Origin: Chryseobacterium mucoviscidosis | GTDB lineage: Bacteria; Bacteroidota; Bacteroidia; Flavobacteriales; Weeksellaceae | Assembly (NCBI RefSeq): GCF_002177115.1 | Contig: NZ_MVAG01000108.1 | Span: 124,001-188,000 of the forward strand | DNA: 64,000 bases | Reading direction: 5' to 3' | Part shown: positions 5,717-15,302 of the stretch, piece by piece | Layout: the number at the start of each line of letters is the position of its first letter | How positions within the stretch are numbered: the stretch's first letter is position 1 | Notes under the pieces: generated by a model | What the model was told of the DNA's origin: nothing | Databases searched by the model: none | What the model saw: the letters and a program-made list of their open reading frames with translations, nothing else | Position numbers and translations under genes: made by a program

Positions 5717-8299
5717 TTAGAAGTTGAAAGAAAGGGTTGCTGCCCATGTTCTTCCGAATCCAAAGAATACCTGATTACTTGTATCTAACCCTTTATAGAA
5801 GTTAGCTGGATTGTTAATGTAAGCATCATATTTCTGTTGTGCAGTCGTTGTTACTCCTCCGGAAGTAGTTGTAGTAAAATCAGATAACTGTTTTACATGA
5901 TTGCTAGTATTTGAGTCTGCGATGTAAGTAGTATCAAACAGATTATATACATTACCTCTGATTGTGAAATACTGTTGTTTATTATTCAGATTGATTCTGT
6001 AAGAAAGACCTAAATCAAACAGATTGTAGTTAGGTAATTTTAAAGTTCCTTTATCTGCATTTGATCTAACGCTGAAGTTATATGTATCCAAACTTGCGTA
6101 AAGATCATTTGTACTTCTCCAAGTTGCATCAAATTTCAGATTTTTAACAGGCATTACAGTAACACCTAAAGCTGCTGTCATTTGAGCTGCTTCACCCACT
6201 TTTGCTCCATCTAAATAAAGTTGCGTTTCATTACTTGTGGTACCAGGGAAATTAAATGGTAAGTTGGAATTGTCCTCAAACAAAGTAGCGGTTGCATTTC
6301 CTTTGTAATACCAATCACCTGCTGAAAACATTCCGTTTATGGTTAGAATCTTATTTAGGTTATAACTTGCATCTACCTCAACTCCCATATGCACTTCGTT
6401 CAGATTATTAATTTCAGCATAAAAAGTTTTGTTAGTAGCAACGTCTCTTAAGCTGGATCTTCTAAGGTATCTGTCATTCCAAGTAGTTCTGTATAAGTTA
6501 ACATTAGCATTAAAATTAGAAGAGCGGAATCCGTATCCTAGTTCTGCACCAAATATTTTTTCGTTTCGTAGATCTTTGGCAACAATGTTTTCATTACTTC
6601 TGTATACTGCATTAAAGAAAGGTTGTCTTTCATAATATCCAACATTACCAAAAATATTGTGATGTTCATTAATATTATAATTTAGACCTCCTTTTACATT
6701 GAATCCAAATAGATTTTTGAAACCAGTTTTGGTATTCATTGTTTCTCCAAGCTTAGATTTTGTAACTCCGTCGATAATGAAATTATCGATTCTTTGAAAA
6801 CCTTGATTTGAAACGGAACCTTGTACGAAAGCAGAAATCTTATCATTGGTATATTCAAACTGTCCGAAAGCTCCATACCAAAGTACTTCACCATCATTAT
6901 TGTAACCAATTCTTTCGTTGATGGCGTTGATTTTTCCTCCAAAAGGATTCCAAGAAGGTTTTGCCGGAGAAGTAGCGGTAACAAGATTTACGGGATTATT
7001 TTTGTTATTTTTATCAAGATATCCTGATGCTCCCAATAAATCAGATACTACTTGATAATGATATCCATAGTAATATCTTGCATCAATACCCGCAGTAAAT
7101 TTCATATTTTCATTTAATGTATGATTGAAACTAGAAATTACACCAAACCAGTTATGAGAATTAATGGATGCATTTCTTATTAACACACCTTTATCTGGAG
7201 TAGACGCTTGGTTTGCAGCATAAACAGCATCAAAATTATAAAGTCCTGTTACAGGATCTCTGAATGTTGATAAGCTTTTACCATTTGCTGATCCTGTAGT
7301 ATTGGTTCCTCCTCCTCTACCAAAAGAAGCATAAAGTACTGTATTAAGCTTTGATTTTTGACTTATATTCCAATCCCAGTTCAAAGACATAATTGGTTTA
7401 TGATAATAATTTACTCTAGCTGAATATTCCTCTCCATTAAGATATCCCCAATCTGAATTGTATCTTCTGTTAGGAGTTCCGTCTTTATCTGGATTAAAGT
7501 TGATATAATTTGCTATAGAAATTGCGAAAGATCTTTGGTTGTGCCACTGTGGAGCACCAGTAATTGTAAACTGGAAATCATGTTTACTTCCTGGTTTATT
7601 ATATCCTAAAGCAAAATAGTAGTTGTATGCCTCAAATTTGGTTCCATCTGCATACATAGAACCTGCTGTTCTGCTCATTAAAAAAGATGAAGACCATCCT
7701 TTTGCAGATTTTCCTGTATTATATGCGAAAAGAGTTTTAAGATAATCATTGTTACCTAAACCAAGAGAAACAATACCTCCCTGTTTTTTATCTGCTGCTC
7801 TCGTTAAAATATTTACTGTACCTCCTACAGACGCAATTGCAAGTTTAGAAGAACCTAAACCTCTTTGCACCTGCATTGCAGAAGTAACATCAGAAAGTCC
7901 TGCCCAGTTAGACCAGTATACAGCACCATTTTCCATGTCATTTACCGGCATACCATTTACCATTACAGCAATGTTATTTTGGCTAAAACCACGGATGTTC
8001 AATTTTGAGTCTCCAAAACCTCCACCAGCTTTTGTAGCATATACAGATGGGGTTGTATTTAAGATTTCAGGGAATTCCTGATTTCCTAATCTTTCAACGA
8101 TTTGCGCTTCTTTGATTGTTGAAACTGCTACAGGAGTTTTTCTATCTTTTGCGATATCAGCAACTCCAATTAACACTACCTCGTCAATGTCTTTAGACCT
8201 TGTATCTTTTACAGTGTCCTTAACCTGTTGAGCATAATAAACGCTAGCTGTGGATAATGTAATTATCGCAGTTAGCATTGATTTGTTGATTAATTTCAT
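5717..8299 (-). CDS. TonB-dependent outer-membrane receptor
   Basis: This 860-residue protein has a signal peptide ending near SVYYAQ (about residue 24), a TonB-box-like segment (DIDEVVLIG, about 37-45), a plug domain with LNIRGFSQNN and GGTVNIL motifs (about 100-165), and a long beta-barrel ending in the aromatic TLSFNF. It lacks the N-terminal carboxypeptidase-like domain of SusC-type transporters and has no SusD-like neighbour, so a metal-chelate or vitamin substrate is more likely than an oligosaccharide. Nothing adjacent identifies the ligand. It is transcribed alone, with a strong terminator after it and a 209-bp AT-rich gap before it. Confidence 0.92.
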   Translation of the reverse strand: MKLINKSMLTAIITLSTASVYYAQQVKDTVKDTRSKDIDEVVLIGVADIAKDRKTPVAVSTIKEAQIVERLGNQEFPEILNTTPSVYATKAGGGFGDSKLNIRGFSQNNIAVMVNGMPVNDMENGAVYWSNWAGLSDVTSAMQVQRGLGSSKLAIASVGGTVNILTRAADKKQGGIVSLGLGNNDYLKTLFAYNTGKSAKGWSSSFLMSRTAGSMYADGTKFEAYNYYFALGYNKPGSKHDFQFTITGAPQWHNQRSFAISIANYINFNPDKDGTPNRRYNSDWGYLNGEEYSARVNYYHKPIMSLNWDWNISQKSKLNTVLYASFGRGGGTNTTGSANGKSLSTFRDPVTGLYNFDAVYAANQASTPDKGVLIRNASINSHNWFGVISSFNHTLNENMKFTAGIDARYYYGYHYQVVSDLLGASGYLDKNNKNNPVNLVTATSPAKPSWNPFGGKINAINERIGYNNDGEVLWYGAFGQFEYTNDKISAFVQGSVSNQGFQRIDNFIIDGVTKSKLGETMNTKTGFKNLFGFNVKGGLNYNINEHHNIFGNVGYYERQPFFNAVYRSNENIVAKDLRNEKIFGAELGYGFRSSNFNANVNLYRTTWNDRYLRRSSLRDVATNKTFYAEINNLNEVHMGVEVDASYNLNKILTINGMFSAGDWYYKGNATATLFEDNSNLPFNFPGTTSNETQLYLDGAKVGEAAQMTAALGVTVMPVKNLKFDATWRSTNDLYASLDTYNFSVRSNADKGTLKLPNYNLFDLGLSYRINLNNKQQYFTIRGNVYNLFDTTYIADSNTSNHVKQLSDFTTTTSGGVTTTAQQKYDAYINNPANFYKGLDTSNQVFFGFGRTWAATLSFNF

Positions 8300-8508
8300 A
8301 ATCGTTAGTAATAGTTAGATTTAATTTTCTGCAAAATTGAGGAAATTTATTTTAACTAATATTAACTGTATGTTAATTTTTAAAGGTTCTTAATAAGGTT
8401 TAAAATATTGATTTACAATGCATTGAATAATAATTGAGATTTCGCATGAAAAAAATCACATTATTGAATTTTTAACAAATCGGCATCATTTTTAATAAAA
8501 ATCCAATG

Positions 8509-9369
8509 CTATTTCACGGCTTTGAGGCTTAAATCCATATTTTCTGCTGAGTGGGTAAGTGCCCCTGCAGAGATGTAAGTAACGCCTGTAGATGCGATTT
8601 CTTTAAGTTGGTCACGGGTAATTCCGCCCGAAGCTTCACTTTCACAGGAACCGTTAATTAGCTTTACTGCTTTCTTCATAGTTTTTATATCCATGTTGTC
8701 GAGCATGATTCTGTCTACCTTTGCATTAATAGCTTCCTGAACTTCATCCAGATTTCTGGTTTCAACTTCTATTTTGAGCTTTTTCTTGTTCTTTTTGATA
8801 TAATCTTTTGCCATTTTTACGGCATTCGTAATGCTTCCGTTATAATCAATATGGTTGTCTTTCAGCATAATCATGTCATAAAGACCGTATCGGTGATTAG
8901 TTCCGCCGCCAATGGCAACCGCCCATTTTTCGCATACCCTGAAATTGGGAGTTGTTTTTCTGGTGTCCAGAAGTTTTGTTTTTGTGCCGATAAGTCTGGA
9001 ATCCCAGTCATGCGTTAATGTTGCAATTCCGCTCATTCGCTGCATGCAGTTTAATATCAGTCTTTCCGTTGAAAGGATTGATCTTGCGCTTCCGGTTACG
9101 ATAAAAGCAATATCCCCAAATTTTACTGCATTTCCATCCTTTACAAAAGTTTCAACTTTTAAGTTTTTATCAAAAGTTTTAAAAATAATTTCAGCGAGTT
9201 CTACTCCTGCAAGAATGCAATCCTGTTTTACCAGTAGTTTTGCACTTTGCTCCAGATCTTTCGGAATGGTGGAAAGCGTAGAATGATCGCCATCCTGAAT
9301 GTCTTCTTCAAGAGCGTTTTTAATAAACTGTTTTAAAACTTTATCTGTAACGTATGCCGGTCTTTTCAT
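8509..9369 (-). CDS. nadC: Nicotinate-nucleotide pyrophosphorylase (carboxylating)
   Basis: This 286-residue quinolinate phosphoribosyltransferase makes nicotinate mononucleotide from quinolinate and PRPP in de novo NAD synthesis. It shows the family blocks EEDIQDGDHST (21-31), LDTRKTTPNFR (134-144), IGGGTNHRYGL (153-163) and MLKDNH (168-173), and the C-terminal SGGIT. The length is normal. It is the last gene of a leftward run headed by a nitroreductase and nadB, with an unknown membrane protein between nadB and nadC; the 10-base gap to that gene implies one transcript. No nadA is in the window. Confidence 0.96.
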   Translation of the reverse strand: MKRPAYVTDKVLKQFIKNALEEDIQDGDHSTLSTIPKDLEQSAKLLVKQDCILAGVELAEIIFKTFDKNLKVETFVKDGNAVKFGDIAFIVTGSARSILSTERLILNCMQRMSGIATLTHDWDSRLIGTKTKLLDTRKTTPNFRVCEKWAVAIGGGTNHRYGLYDMIMLKDNHIDYNGSITNAVKMAKDYIKKNKKKLKIEVETRNLDEVQEAINAKVDRIMLDNMDIKTMKKAVKLINGSCESEASGGITRDQLKEIASTGVTYISAGALTHSAENMDLSLKAVK

Positions 9370-9379
9370 ATTTTTAATT

Positions 9380-10021
9380 TTAGTAATAATAAGATGCTTT
9401 GGTTCCGAATAACAAATCGTGAATCACAAAAAGCAAAATTACTTCATTTTCGTCAGCTTTTATTTTTTCGAATTCAATTTTATTTTTTATTCGGATATTG
9501 TCTTGATTGGTTGCTGTAAATTCTATTAAATATTTTCCTTGCGGTTTGTAAGCATCAGGATTTTCTATGTACAGAAAATATTTCCAGTTCAGATTTTTCC
9601 ACTGATATTCTGTCCCATGAAAAAGAAGTTTATCTCTTTTAAATTCTAAAATCGGATGTTGATGATTGTTGATATAATAAAATGTCTGAGGAAGTTTGTT
9701 ATCATTTATAATTTCATCCAGATCGAATTGATCTTTTCCGAAATAATAAGGTTTTCCAATTGTAAGTATATTGCACAATAGATTTAATGGAAGAGGATAT
9801 TTTGCTCTTGAAATGATATTTTTCTTTATATAATTAAAGAATCGAACCCCAAAAGATACAGCCGCTAAAACGAACATCCAGCCTAGAAAATAGATTTCAT
9901 CATGATGCTTGCTTCCAAAAATAAGAAAACCAAGTACGATGAGAACGATAAGAATCAACATGACTCTTAAAAAGTTTAAAAGATTCATGATGGTTAAAAT
10001 TCTCAGACTGAAGATTTCCAT
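9380..10021 (-). CDS. Unknown membrane protein between nadB and nadC
   Basis: I do not recognise this protein. It is 213 residues long if it starts at 10021, or 202 if it starts at the internal ATG at 9988. Two hydrophobic helices lie near the N-terminus (about residues 18-38 and 45-62), followed by a soluble domain with an amphipathic strand pattern and a FDLDEIINDNKLPQ segment. It has no enzyme motif that I can see. It sits 18 bases after nadB and 10 bases before nadC, so it is almost certainly expressed with them, but this says nothing firm about function. The immunity- or PH-domain-like look of the soluble part is only an impression. Confidence 0.75.
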   Translation of the reverse strand: MEIFSLRILTIMNLLNFLRVMLILIVLIVLGFLIFGSKHHDEIYFLGWMFVLAAVSFGVRFFNYIKKNIISRAKYPLPLNLLCNILTIGKPYYFGKDQFDLDEIINDNKLPQTFYYINNHQHPILEFKRDKLLFHGTEYQWKNLNWKYFLYIENPDAYKPQGKYLIEFTATNQDNIRIKNKIEFEKIKADENEVILLFVIHDLLFGTKASYYY

Positions 10022-10039
10022 ACTCTGTATTTGCTACTC

Positions 10040-11611
10040 TTAAGCCAGATCTTTATTATAAAATGCACCTTTATTCTCTGTCATTTCCATAGACTGCGTA
10101 ATGATGAGGTGGGCAACGGTAGTTAAATTTCTTAGTTCCGACAACTGTGGCGAAAGAATAGAGTAGTGGTAAATTTCGTTCACTGCGGCAGCGATTTCCT
10201 GATGTTTTTGCAAAGCCATATTCAGACGGCGGTTGCTGCGTACAATTCCTACAAGATCGCTCATCATTTCCTGAAGCTGTTTTCTCAGGTAAGAAACGAT
10301 CACCATTTCGTCCATTATTTTCATGCCTTCTTCATTCCACTCCGGAACAGCTTTCAGATCATCGAAGTTGAAATTATTTTCATTTAAAAGTGCAACGGTT
10401 TTCATTGCGGCATTATGTCCGAAAACCAACCCTTCCAGTAATGAATTGGAAGCCAGTCTGTTCGCTCCGTGAAGTCCGGAATTGGTACATTCTCCCACCG
10501 CAAAAAGATTTCGGATAGAGGACTGTCCGTCACGGTCAACTTCAATTCCCCCCATCAGATAATGACAGGCGGGAACAACGGGAATAAGCTGGCTGAAAGG
10601 ATCAATTCCTTCGTCTTTGCATTTTTTATAAATATTCGGGAAATGTTCAAGAAATTTTTCATGATCCATTTCACGGCAATCCAGACCTACAAATTCGTCT
10701 CCGGTAATTTTCATTTCCGCATCGATGGCTCTAGCAACGATATCACGGGAAGCGAGTTCTTCACGTTCATCATATTTATGCATGAATTTCTCGCCTCTTT
10801 TGGTTCTTAATTTGGCTCCGTCACCACGAACGGCTTCCGAAATTAAAAACAACATTCCATCGAGTTTGCTGTACAAAGCGGTCGGGTGAAACTGATAGTA
10901 CTGCATATTGGAAACTTTTCCTTTTGCTCTTGCCACAAAAGCGATTCCGTCTCCTGTTGCAATCGTCGGATTGGTGGTGTTTTTGTAAACGTGTCCAGCT
11001 CCTCCGGTTGCAACAAGGGTTATTTTTGAGGTGATTTTTTTAATGGTTTTGGATTTTTCATCAAGAATATAGGCTCCGTAGCAATGGATATCTCCTTCAT
11101 TTAGTTCTTTTCCCGGAACGTGATGCTGCGTAATGATATCAATCACGTAATGATGATCGAGAATCTCAATATTCGGACTGCTTTTGGCGGTTTGCAAAAG
11201 TGCCCTTTCGATTTCAAAACCTGTAATATCTTTATGATGTACTATTCGGTTTTCGGTATGTCCTCCCTCTCTTCCTAAAGCAAATTCTCCGTTTTTTTTG
11301 TCAAAATTAGCCCCCCATTCTACAATTTCGTTGAATCTTGCAGGTGCTTCGGTAACCACCATTTCTACGACATCGCGTTTGTTTTCACCGTCTCCGGCAC
11401 GCATCGTATCGGCAATATGTTTTTCGAAGTTATCATTTTTAGAATCTGTAACCACCGCAAGACCGCCTTGTGCATATTTGGTATTGCTTTCATCTTCGTC
11501 CGATTTTGTTACGATGATTATTTTGGCATCAGGAAGCTGCTCAGAAATTTTTATGGCATAGGAGAGTCCCGAAATTCCGGAACCGATTACCAGTACATCC
11601 GCTTTTATCAT
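10040..11611 (-). CDS. nadB: L-aspartate oxidase
   Basis: This 523-residue flavoenzyme oxidises L-aspartate to iminoaspartate, the first step of de novo NAD synthesis. It shows the FAD-binding GSGISGLS (10-17), NTKYAQGGLAVV (about 43-54), the substrate region HPTALY (about 242-247) and REELASRDIV (about 282-291), and the C-terminal GANRLASNSLLEGLVFG that is typical of NadB. The length is normal. It follows the nitroreductase gene by 30 bases, and a 12-bp perfect palindrome (11624-11635) lies in that space. Quinolinate synthase (NadA), its usual partner, is not in the window. Confidence 0.96.
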   Translation of the reverse strand: MIKADVLVIGSGISGLSYAIKISEQLPDAKIIIVTKSDEDESNTKYAQGGLAVVTDSKNDNFEKHIADTMRAGDGENKRDVVEMVVTEAPARFNEIVEWGANFDKKNGEFALGREGGHTENRIVHHKDITGFEIERALLQTAKSSPNIEILDHHYVIDIITQHHVPGKELNEGDIHCYGAYILDEKSKTIKKITSKITLVATGGAGHVYKNTTNPTIATGDGIAFVARAKGKVSNMQYYQFHPTALYSKLDGMLFLISEAVRGDGAKLRTKRGEKFMHKYDEREELASRDIVARAIDAEMKITGDEFVGLDCREMDHEKFLEHFPNIYKKCKDEGIDPFSQLIPVVPACHYLMGGIEVDRDGQSSIRNLFAVGECTNSGLHGANRLASNSLLEGLVFGHNAAMKTVALLNENNFNFDDLKAVPEWNEEGMKIMDEMVIVSYLRKQLQEMMSDLVGIVRSNRRLNMALQKHQEIAAAVNEIYHYSILSPQLSELRNLTTVAHLIITQSMEMTENKGAFYNKDLA

Positions 11612-11623
11612 ATCCTTAGTTTA

Positions 11624-11635
11624 AGACAATTGTCT
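11624..11635. promoter_or_regulatory. Perfect 12-bp palindrome upstream of nadB
   Basis: The sequence agacaattgtct reads the same on both strands and ends 12 bases before the nadB ATG. There is no T-run, so it is not a terminator. It could be an operator or just the loop region of an intercistronic hairpin; no regulator is identified. Confidence 0.35.
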
Positions 11636-11641
11636 AAATGG

Positions 11642-12268
11642 TTAAATAAATTTAAACAATTTTTCGTTTGGTTTTCTTACTTTTTTCATGTGCTGGAAAT
11701 GATCTTCCTCCGAACGGTATCCCAAAGCGAGGGTTACACTTACTTTTTCGGTATCAGGATTTATCTCCAGAATTTCTTCTATAAGTTCCTGTCGGAAGCC
11801 TTCCATGGGGCAGGTGTCTATATTTTCTATCGCTGCTGCATACATGAGATTTGCCAGAACGATGTAAGATTGCTTTTCTGCCCAGTTGAAAATTTCATCC
11901 TGTGTTTTTTGATTAATATGCTGATTGATGCTGTTTTTAAAAAGATCCAGTTTTTCTAGCGGTGTTTCTCTTACTTTGGAAATGTGCCGGAAATAACCAT
12001 TGATGTAATTGTCGTCCACGATTTTTTTGGAAACAATAACAATGAGATGAGAACAGGTGGAAATCTGTGACGGATTGTAGAATGCAGGAATTAATTTCTG
12101 CTTCATCTCCTCACTTTCCACGATAAGAATTTCGTAAGGCTGAAGACCAAGAGAACTTGCCGATAATTTTCCGGATTCAAGAATATTATGCAGGGTTTCC
12201 TGAGGAATAATTTCGTGATTAAATTTTTTTACAGAGTATCTTCTGCTTAAAGCCTCTAAATAATTCAT
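11642..12268 (-). CDS. Nitroreductase-family NAD(P)H-dependent oxidoreductase
   Basis: This 208-residue protein begins with the FMN-binding RRYSVKKF motif (about residues 9-16) and continues with SGKLSASSLGLQPYEIL (about 32-48), the typical nitroreductase active-site loop. The C-terminal half carries DTCPMEGF (about 151-158) and ALGYRSEEDHF. Such FMN enzymes reduce nitro compounds or quinones with NAD(P)H. The gene is first in the leftward run leading to nadB and nadC, a suggestive but unproven link with NAD metabolism. A TAAATTTG box ends four bases before the ATG, so its mRNA may be leaderless. Confidence 0.88.
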   Translation of the reverse strand: MNYLEALSRRYSVKKFNHEIIPQETLHNILESGKLSASSLGLQPYEILIVESEEMKQKLIPAFYNPSQISTCSHLIVIVSKKIVDDNYINGYFRHISKVRETPLEKLDLFKNSINQHINQKTQDEIFNWAEKQSYIVLANLMYAAAIENIDTCPMEGFRQELIEEILEINPDTEKVSVTLALGYRSEEDHFQHMKKVRKPNEKLFKFI

Positions 12269-12272
12269 AATT

Positions 12273-12280
12273 CAAATTTA
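12273..12280 (-). promoter_or_regulatory. Candidate -7 box (TAAATTTG), leaderless spacing
   Basis: The TAnnTTTG match ends four bases before the nitroreductase ATG at 12268. No -33 TTG was found at the usual distance. Confidence 0.5.
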
Positions 12281-12341
12281 AGAATTGAATGCGAATTAAA
12301 TTAGTTTAAAATAAAATATTTCTTCTAAATAAGGCATAAAA

Positions 12342-12370
12342 AAAGATCATCCGTTTTTCGAATGATCTTT
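12342..12370 (-). terminator. Terminator after the first T9SS type B gene
   Basis: A 9-bp stem (12342-12350 with 12362-12370) is followed on the minus strand by a run of T. It lies just past the stop at 12379. Confidence 0.8.
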
Positions 12371-12378
12371 AAAAAGTG

Positions 12379-14631
12379 TTATTCTATATTTTTTACCAGA
12401 ACCCAGCCATTGTAGGAGGTCTGAGTGCTGTTTTTGTCATTTTCATTCCAGGTGATGGTGTACCAATATGTTCCTGTCATTACTTTTTTGCCACCCGTAG
12501 TTCCGTCCCATTTGTAGTTTCGGATTTTGTCTGCTTCGTACATTTTATTTCCATATCTGTCATATACCGTGAACACCAAATTCTTTTTATATGCTAATGC
12601 GGAATAATCAATGTAATCATTTTTATTATCTCCATTCGGAGTAATGGCATTCAGGAGATTCGGAACTGTAATCTGAACTTGAATTGGAGTACAATTGTAG
12701 GCATCTTTTACATACACTACAACTTCACCTCTTGCAAGACCTGTAAAGACATTAGAATCTTGCCAGTTAATCCCGTCTAAAGAGTATTGGTACGGTGTTT
12801 TTCCTCCTTTCACATTCACGGTAATCGTGTTGTTTTTTATATCAATTGTAGAAATTACAGGCTGCTGCGAAGGATTTACCCTTACAGTCTGCTGTGTTGT
12901 GCATCTTCCTGATTTAAGCTGTACCCAGTAGATTCCCGGCGTTACATTCGCAATAGACTGCGTCGTTGCTCCGGTGCTCCATAAGTAACTGTCGAATCCG
13001 GTTCCTGCGTCTAAAGTTGTTTTGGCATCGATACAGATGATTTTGTCTTTAAGTACAGAAGAATAAATCGGTGCTAAAACTTTTAATGTAATTTTTGCAA
13101 GCGTCCAGCAATTCGTTACATTCGTAATTCTTACATACACTACGGATGATGTGCTTACGTAAGCTGTGGGATTCAGGATCTCATTTGTTCCGGCTAATGC
13201 ATCTGCCTGTGTTTTAAAATATCTTTTGGTAACGCCTGTAGCGGAAGTTACGTTTGCCTGTGTAAGATTAAATAAACCTGTTGTCGGTGCATTATCAATA
13301 AAACAAGATTCTAAAGTGACGTCTGTAGTGGCAATCTGTGGATAAAACGCCAAAGTGATTGCAGCGGAACCCTGACAGCCAAGCGGAGTCGTTACTTTTA
13401 CATATACGGTTCCTGCGGCAGAAGTATAAGTGGTAGGATTCGTAATTTCATTGGTTCCGGCGTTCAGATCTGCCATATTTTTATAATACTTCTTGGTAGA
13501 ACCCGTCGGTTCATTTACATTGGCAAGCGTAAGATTGTAGGTTGCTGTTCCTGTATTGTTGTTATTACATTCCGTAAGCGTTGCAGGGGTTGCTGTGAAT
13601 GGAGAAAGATTTAACTGAATTTTTCCGTCCGGATTATCACAAAGCAATCCTGTATTGTCTTTAATTAAAACAGAAACTGAAGTATTTGCACTGAACTGAT
13701 AGTTGGTAGGATTCGTAATCGGAGTTCCACCTACACTGTATGAGAACGTATAATTGGCAGGATTGGTTACAAATTGGCCCTGATAAGACGTTAAATTCAC
13801 TGTTCCTTGTCCTGTTGCAGGATTCGGACAGAAAGTATCCGTAACCAAAGTTTGGTTAAGGGCTACTTTATCAATATAAACTTTTACATTTTTAATAGAT
13901 TGTCTTGCGCTTGCTCCTCCTGTAGAAGCAGAAAATCCGAAATAACCGGTCGTCATGGTGGCAGCCGCTCCGGAAGGAGCAAAAGACTGGCTTACAATAG
14001 TAGTTCCGTCGATTTTCAGGGTGATGATCCAGCTTGCAGGAGCCGCAGGATTTACCTGTCCGTTTACTTCAACGTGTCTGAAAGTAGTTCCTACAAAAGG
14101 CTGGGTAGGATTAAGATCCGGAGAGTGAAATGTACTTCCGGCAGTGTTGTTGTATTCGATGTTTGATCCTGTTGTGTTATTGGTTCCATATAAAATATGA
14201 ACCTTGCTCATCTGTGCTTCTGTGGTATTATTAAAGATGTCAAAACCTACCATTAATCCGGTAGAGTTTGCAGGAATTCCCAATCCTCCGCCAGAGGTGT
14301 AAGAAGCGGGTGGATTTGCCAGATACCAAAAAGCAATACCGTCTCCTCTTCCGTAAGCCGTTGTTCCGTTTCCGTCGATTCTGAAATCAAATTCCACTCT
14401 CCATTTATCGCAGTATTTTAGATTGATGGGAGAGTCTAATTTAATGCCTCCTACCTGACTGATCTGGTCTGCGGTAAGCTGGATGAAGTCTGTATTTACA
14501 ACAGCGGCAGGAACGATATTCCAGCCTGTCGTGTTTACGGGATTTCCGGTAAGCTGATAGGTTTGCGACGAAATTTTTCCGTAGAAGCAAAATAAGAAGA
14601 GGGATAAATACAGGAGTAAATTTTTATTCAT
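12379..14631 (-). CDS. Secreted protein: lectin-like domain, Ig-like repeats, T9SS type B sorting domain
   Basis: This 750-residue protein has a signal peptide (about 1-22), then an L-type-lectin-like domain (about 23-255) with the segments RVEFDFRIDG, GRGDGIAFWYL and LMVGFDIFNN. Next come a degenerate module and two about 75-residue repeats, each with a conserved ECNNN/SCF start, KYYK, AGTNEI.NPT.Y and VYVKVT. A DKIICIDAKTTLDAG module follows, and the last 90 residues (from NAITPNGDNKNDYIDY to GWVLVKN) are the type B CTD recognised by the T9SS for outer-membrane export. The C-terminal third is close to that of the gene at 17059, but the N-terminus is unrelated. A role in adhesion or glycan binding is inferred. 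Confidence 0.88.
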   Translation of the reverse strand: MNKNLLLYLSLFLFCFYGKISSQTYQLTGNPVNTTGWNIVPAAVVNTDFIQLTADQISQVGGIKLDSPINLKYCDKWRVEFDFRIDGNGTTAYGRGDGIAFWYLANPPASYTSGGGLGIPANSTGLMVGFDIFNNTTEAQMSKVHILYGTNNTTGSNIEYNNTAGSTFHSPDLNPTQPFVGTTFRHVEVNGQVNPAAPASWIITLKIDGTTIVSQSFAPSGAAATMTTGYFGFSASTGGASARQSIKNVKVYIDKVALNQTLVTDTFCPNPATGQGTVNLTSYQGQFVTNPANYTFSYSVGGTPITNPTNYQFSANTSVSVLIKDNTGLLCDNPDGKIQLNLSPFTATPATLTECNNNNTGTATYNLTLANVNEPTGSTKKYYKNMADLNAGTNEITNPTTYTSAAGTVYVKVTTPLGCQGSAAITLAFYPQIATTDVTLESCFIDNAPTTGLFNLTQANVTSATGVTKRYFKTQADALAGTNEILNPTAYVSTSSVVYVRITNVTNCWTLAKITLKVLAPIYSSVLKDKIICIDAKTTLDAGTGFDSYLWSTGATTQSIANVTPGIYWVQLKSGRCTTQQTVRVNPSQQPVISTIDIKNNTITVNVKGGKTPYQYSLDGINWQDSNVFTGLARGEVVVYVKDAYNCTPIQVQITVPNLLNAITPNGDNKNDYIDYSALAYKKNLVFTVYDRYGNKMYEADKIRNYKWDGTTGGKKVMTGTYWYTITWNENDKNSTQTSYNGWVLVKNIE

Positions 14632-14792
14632 TTATTAGTATACTTAAAATTAGACGTGTAAATATATTAAATCCTGATTAAATAATATGTATTTAATATT
14701 AAATTTACCTTATTTAGTATTTATTTTGTAATAAATGATAATAAAAATGAAAGAATACTGAAAAGTGTTTTTCCGAATCTTGTAATTTTAGA

Positions 14793-15269
14793 TTAAAACA
14801 AAGTGTTATTTTCGAGATTTTCGAAGAAGGAATCGATCTCTAAATTTTCAGAGGCAGCAGCGGTTACGGCAAGTTTGTCGCATAATTCGTTTTCAAAATG
14901 TCCTGCATGGCCTTTTATCCAGTGCATTTTAGGCTTGTGTATATTATAAAGTGCCACAAATTTTTGCCACAGATCGGGATTTTTTACATTTTTCCACCCT
15001 CTTTTGATCCATCCGGATAACCAGTTCTGGTTTATGGCATCCGAAACATATTTACTGTCTGTGTAAATATGAATTTCGTTGTCAGGAGATTTCAGTTTTT
15101 CCAAAGCCGTAATTACAGCTAGAAGTTCCATCCTGTTGTTGGTGGTTTTCCGGAAGCCTTTGGAAAATGTTTTCTGATAATTTTTTTCAGGGACACGCAT
15201 GAGAATTCCATACCCGCCTTTTCCGGGATTTCCGCTGCACGCTCCGTCGGTGTATATTTCAATTTTCAT
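14793..15269 (-). CDS. rnhA: Ribonuclease HI
   Basis: This 158-residue enzyme cuts the RNA strand of RNA-DNA hybrids. All catalytic positions are visible: Asp8 in YTDGACSGNPG, Glu48 in RMELLAV, Asp71 in YTDSKYV, His124 in KGHAGHFEN and Asp131 in CDKLA. The length is normal, with no extra N-terminal hybrid-binding domain. It lies 33 bases downstream of dnaB on the same strand and is probably co-transcribed, joining two replication functions. The 161-bp gap that follows is AT-rich and must hold the promoter of the T9SS gene, although no clear TAnnTTTG box is seen there. Confidence 0.97.
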   Translation of the reverse strand: MKIEIYTDGACSGNPGKGGYGILMRVPEKNYQKTFSKGFRKTTNNRMELLAVITALEKLKSPDNEIHIYTDSKYVSDAINQNWLSGWIKRGWKNVKNPDLWQKFVALYNIHKPKMHWIKGHAGHFENELCDKLAVTAAASENLEIDSFFENLENNTLF

Positions 15270-15302
15270 TTTTAATTCTTAACCTTATTCTTAGTCCTGA
15301 AT

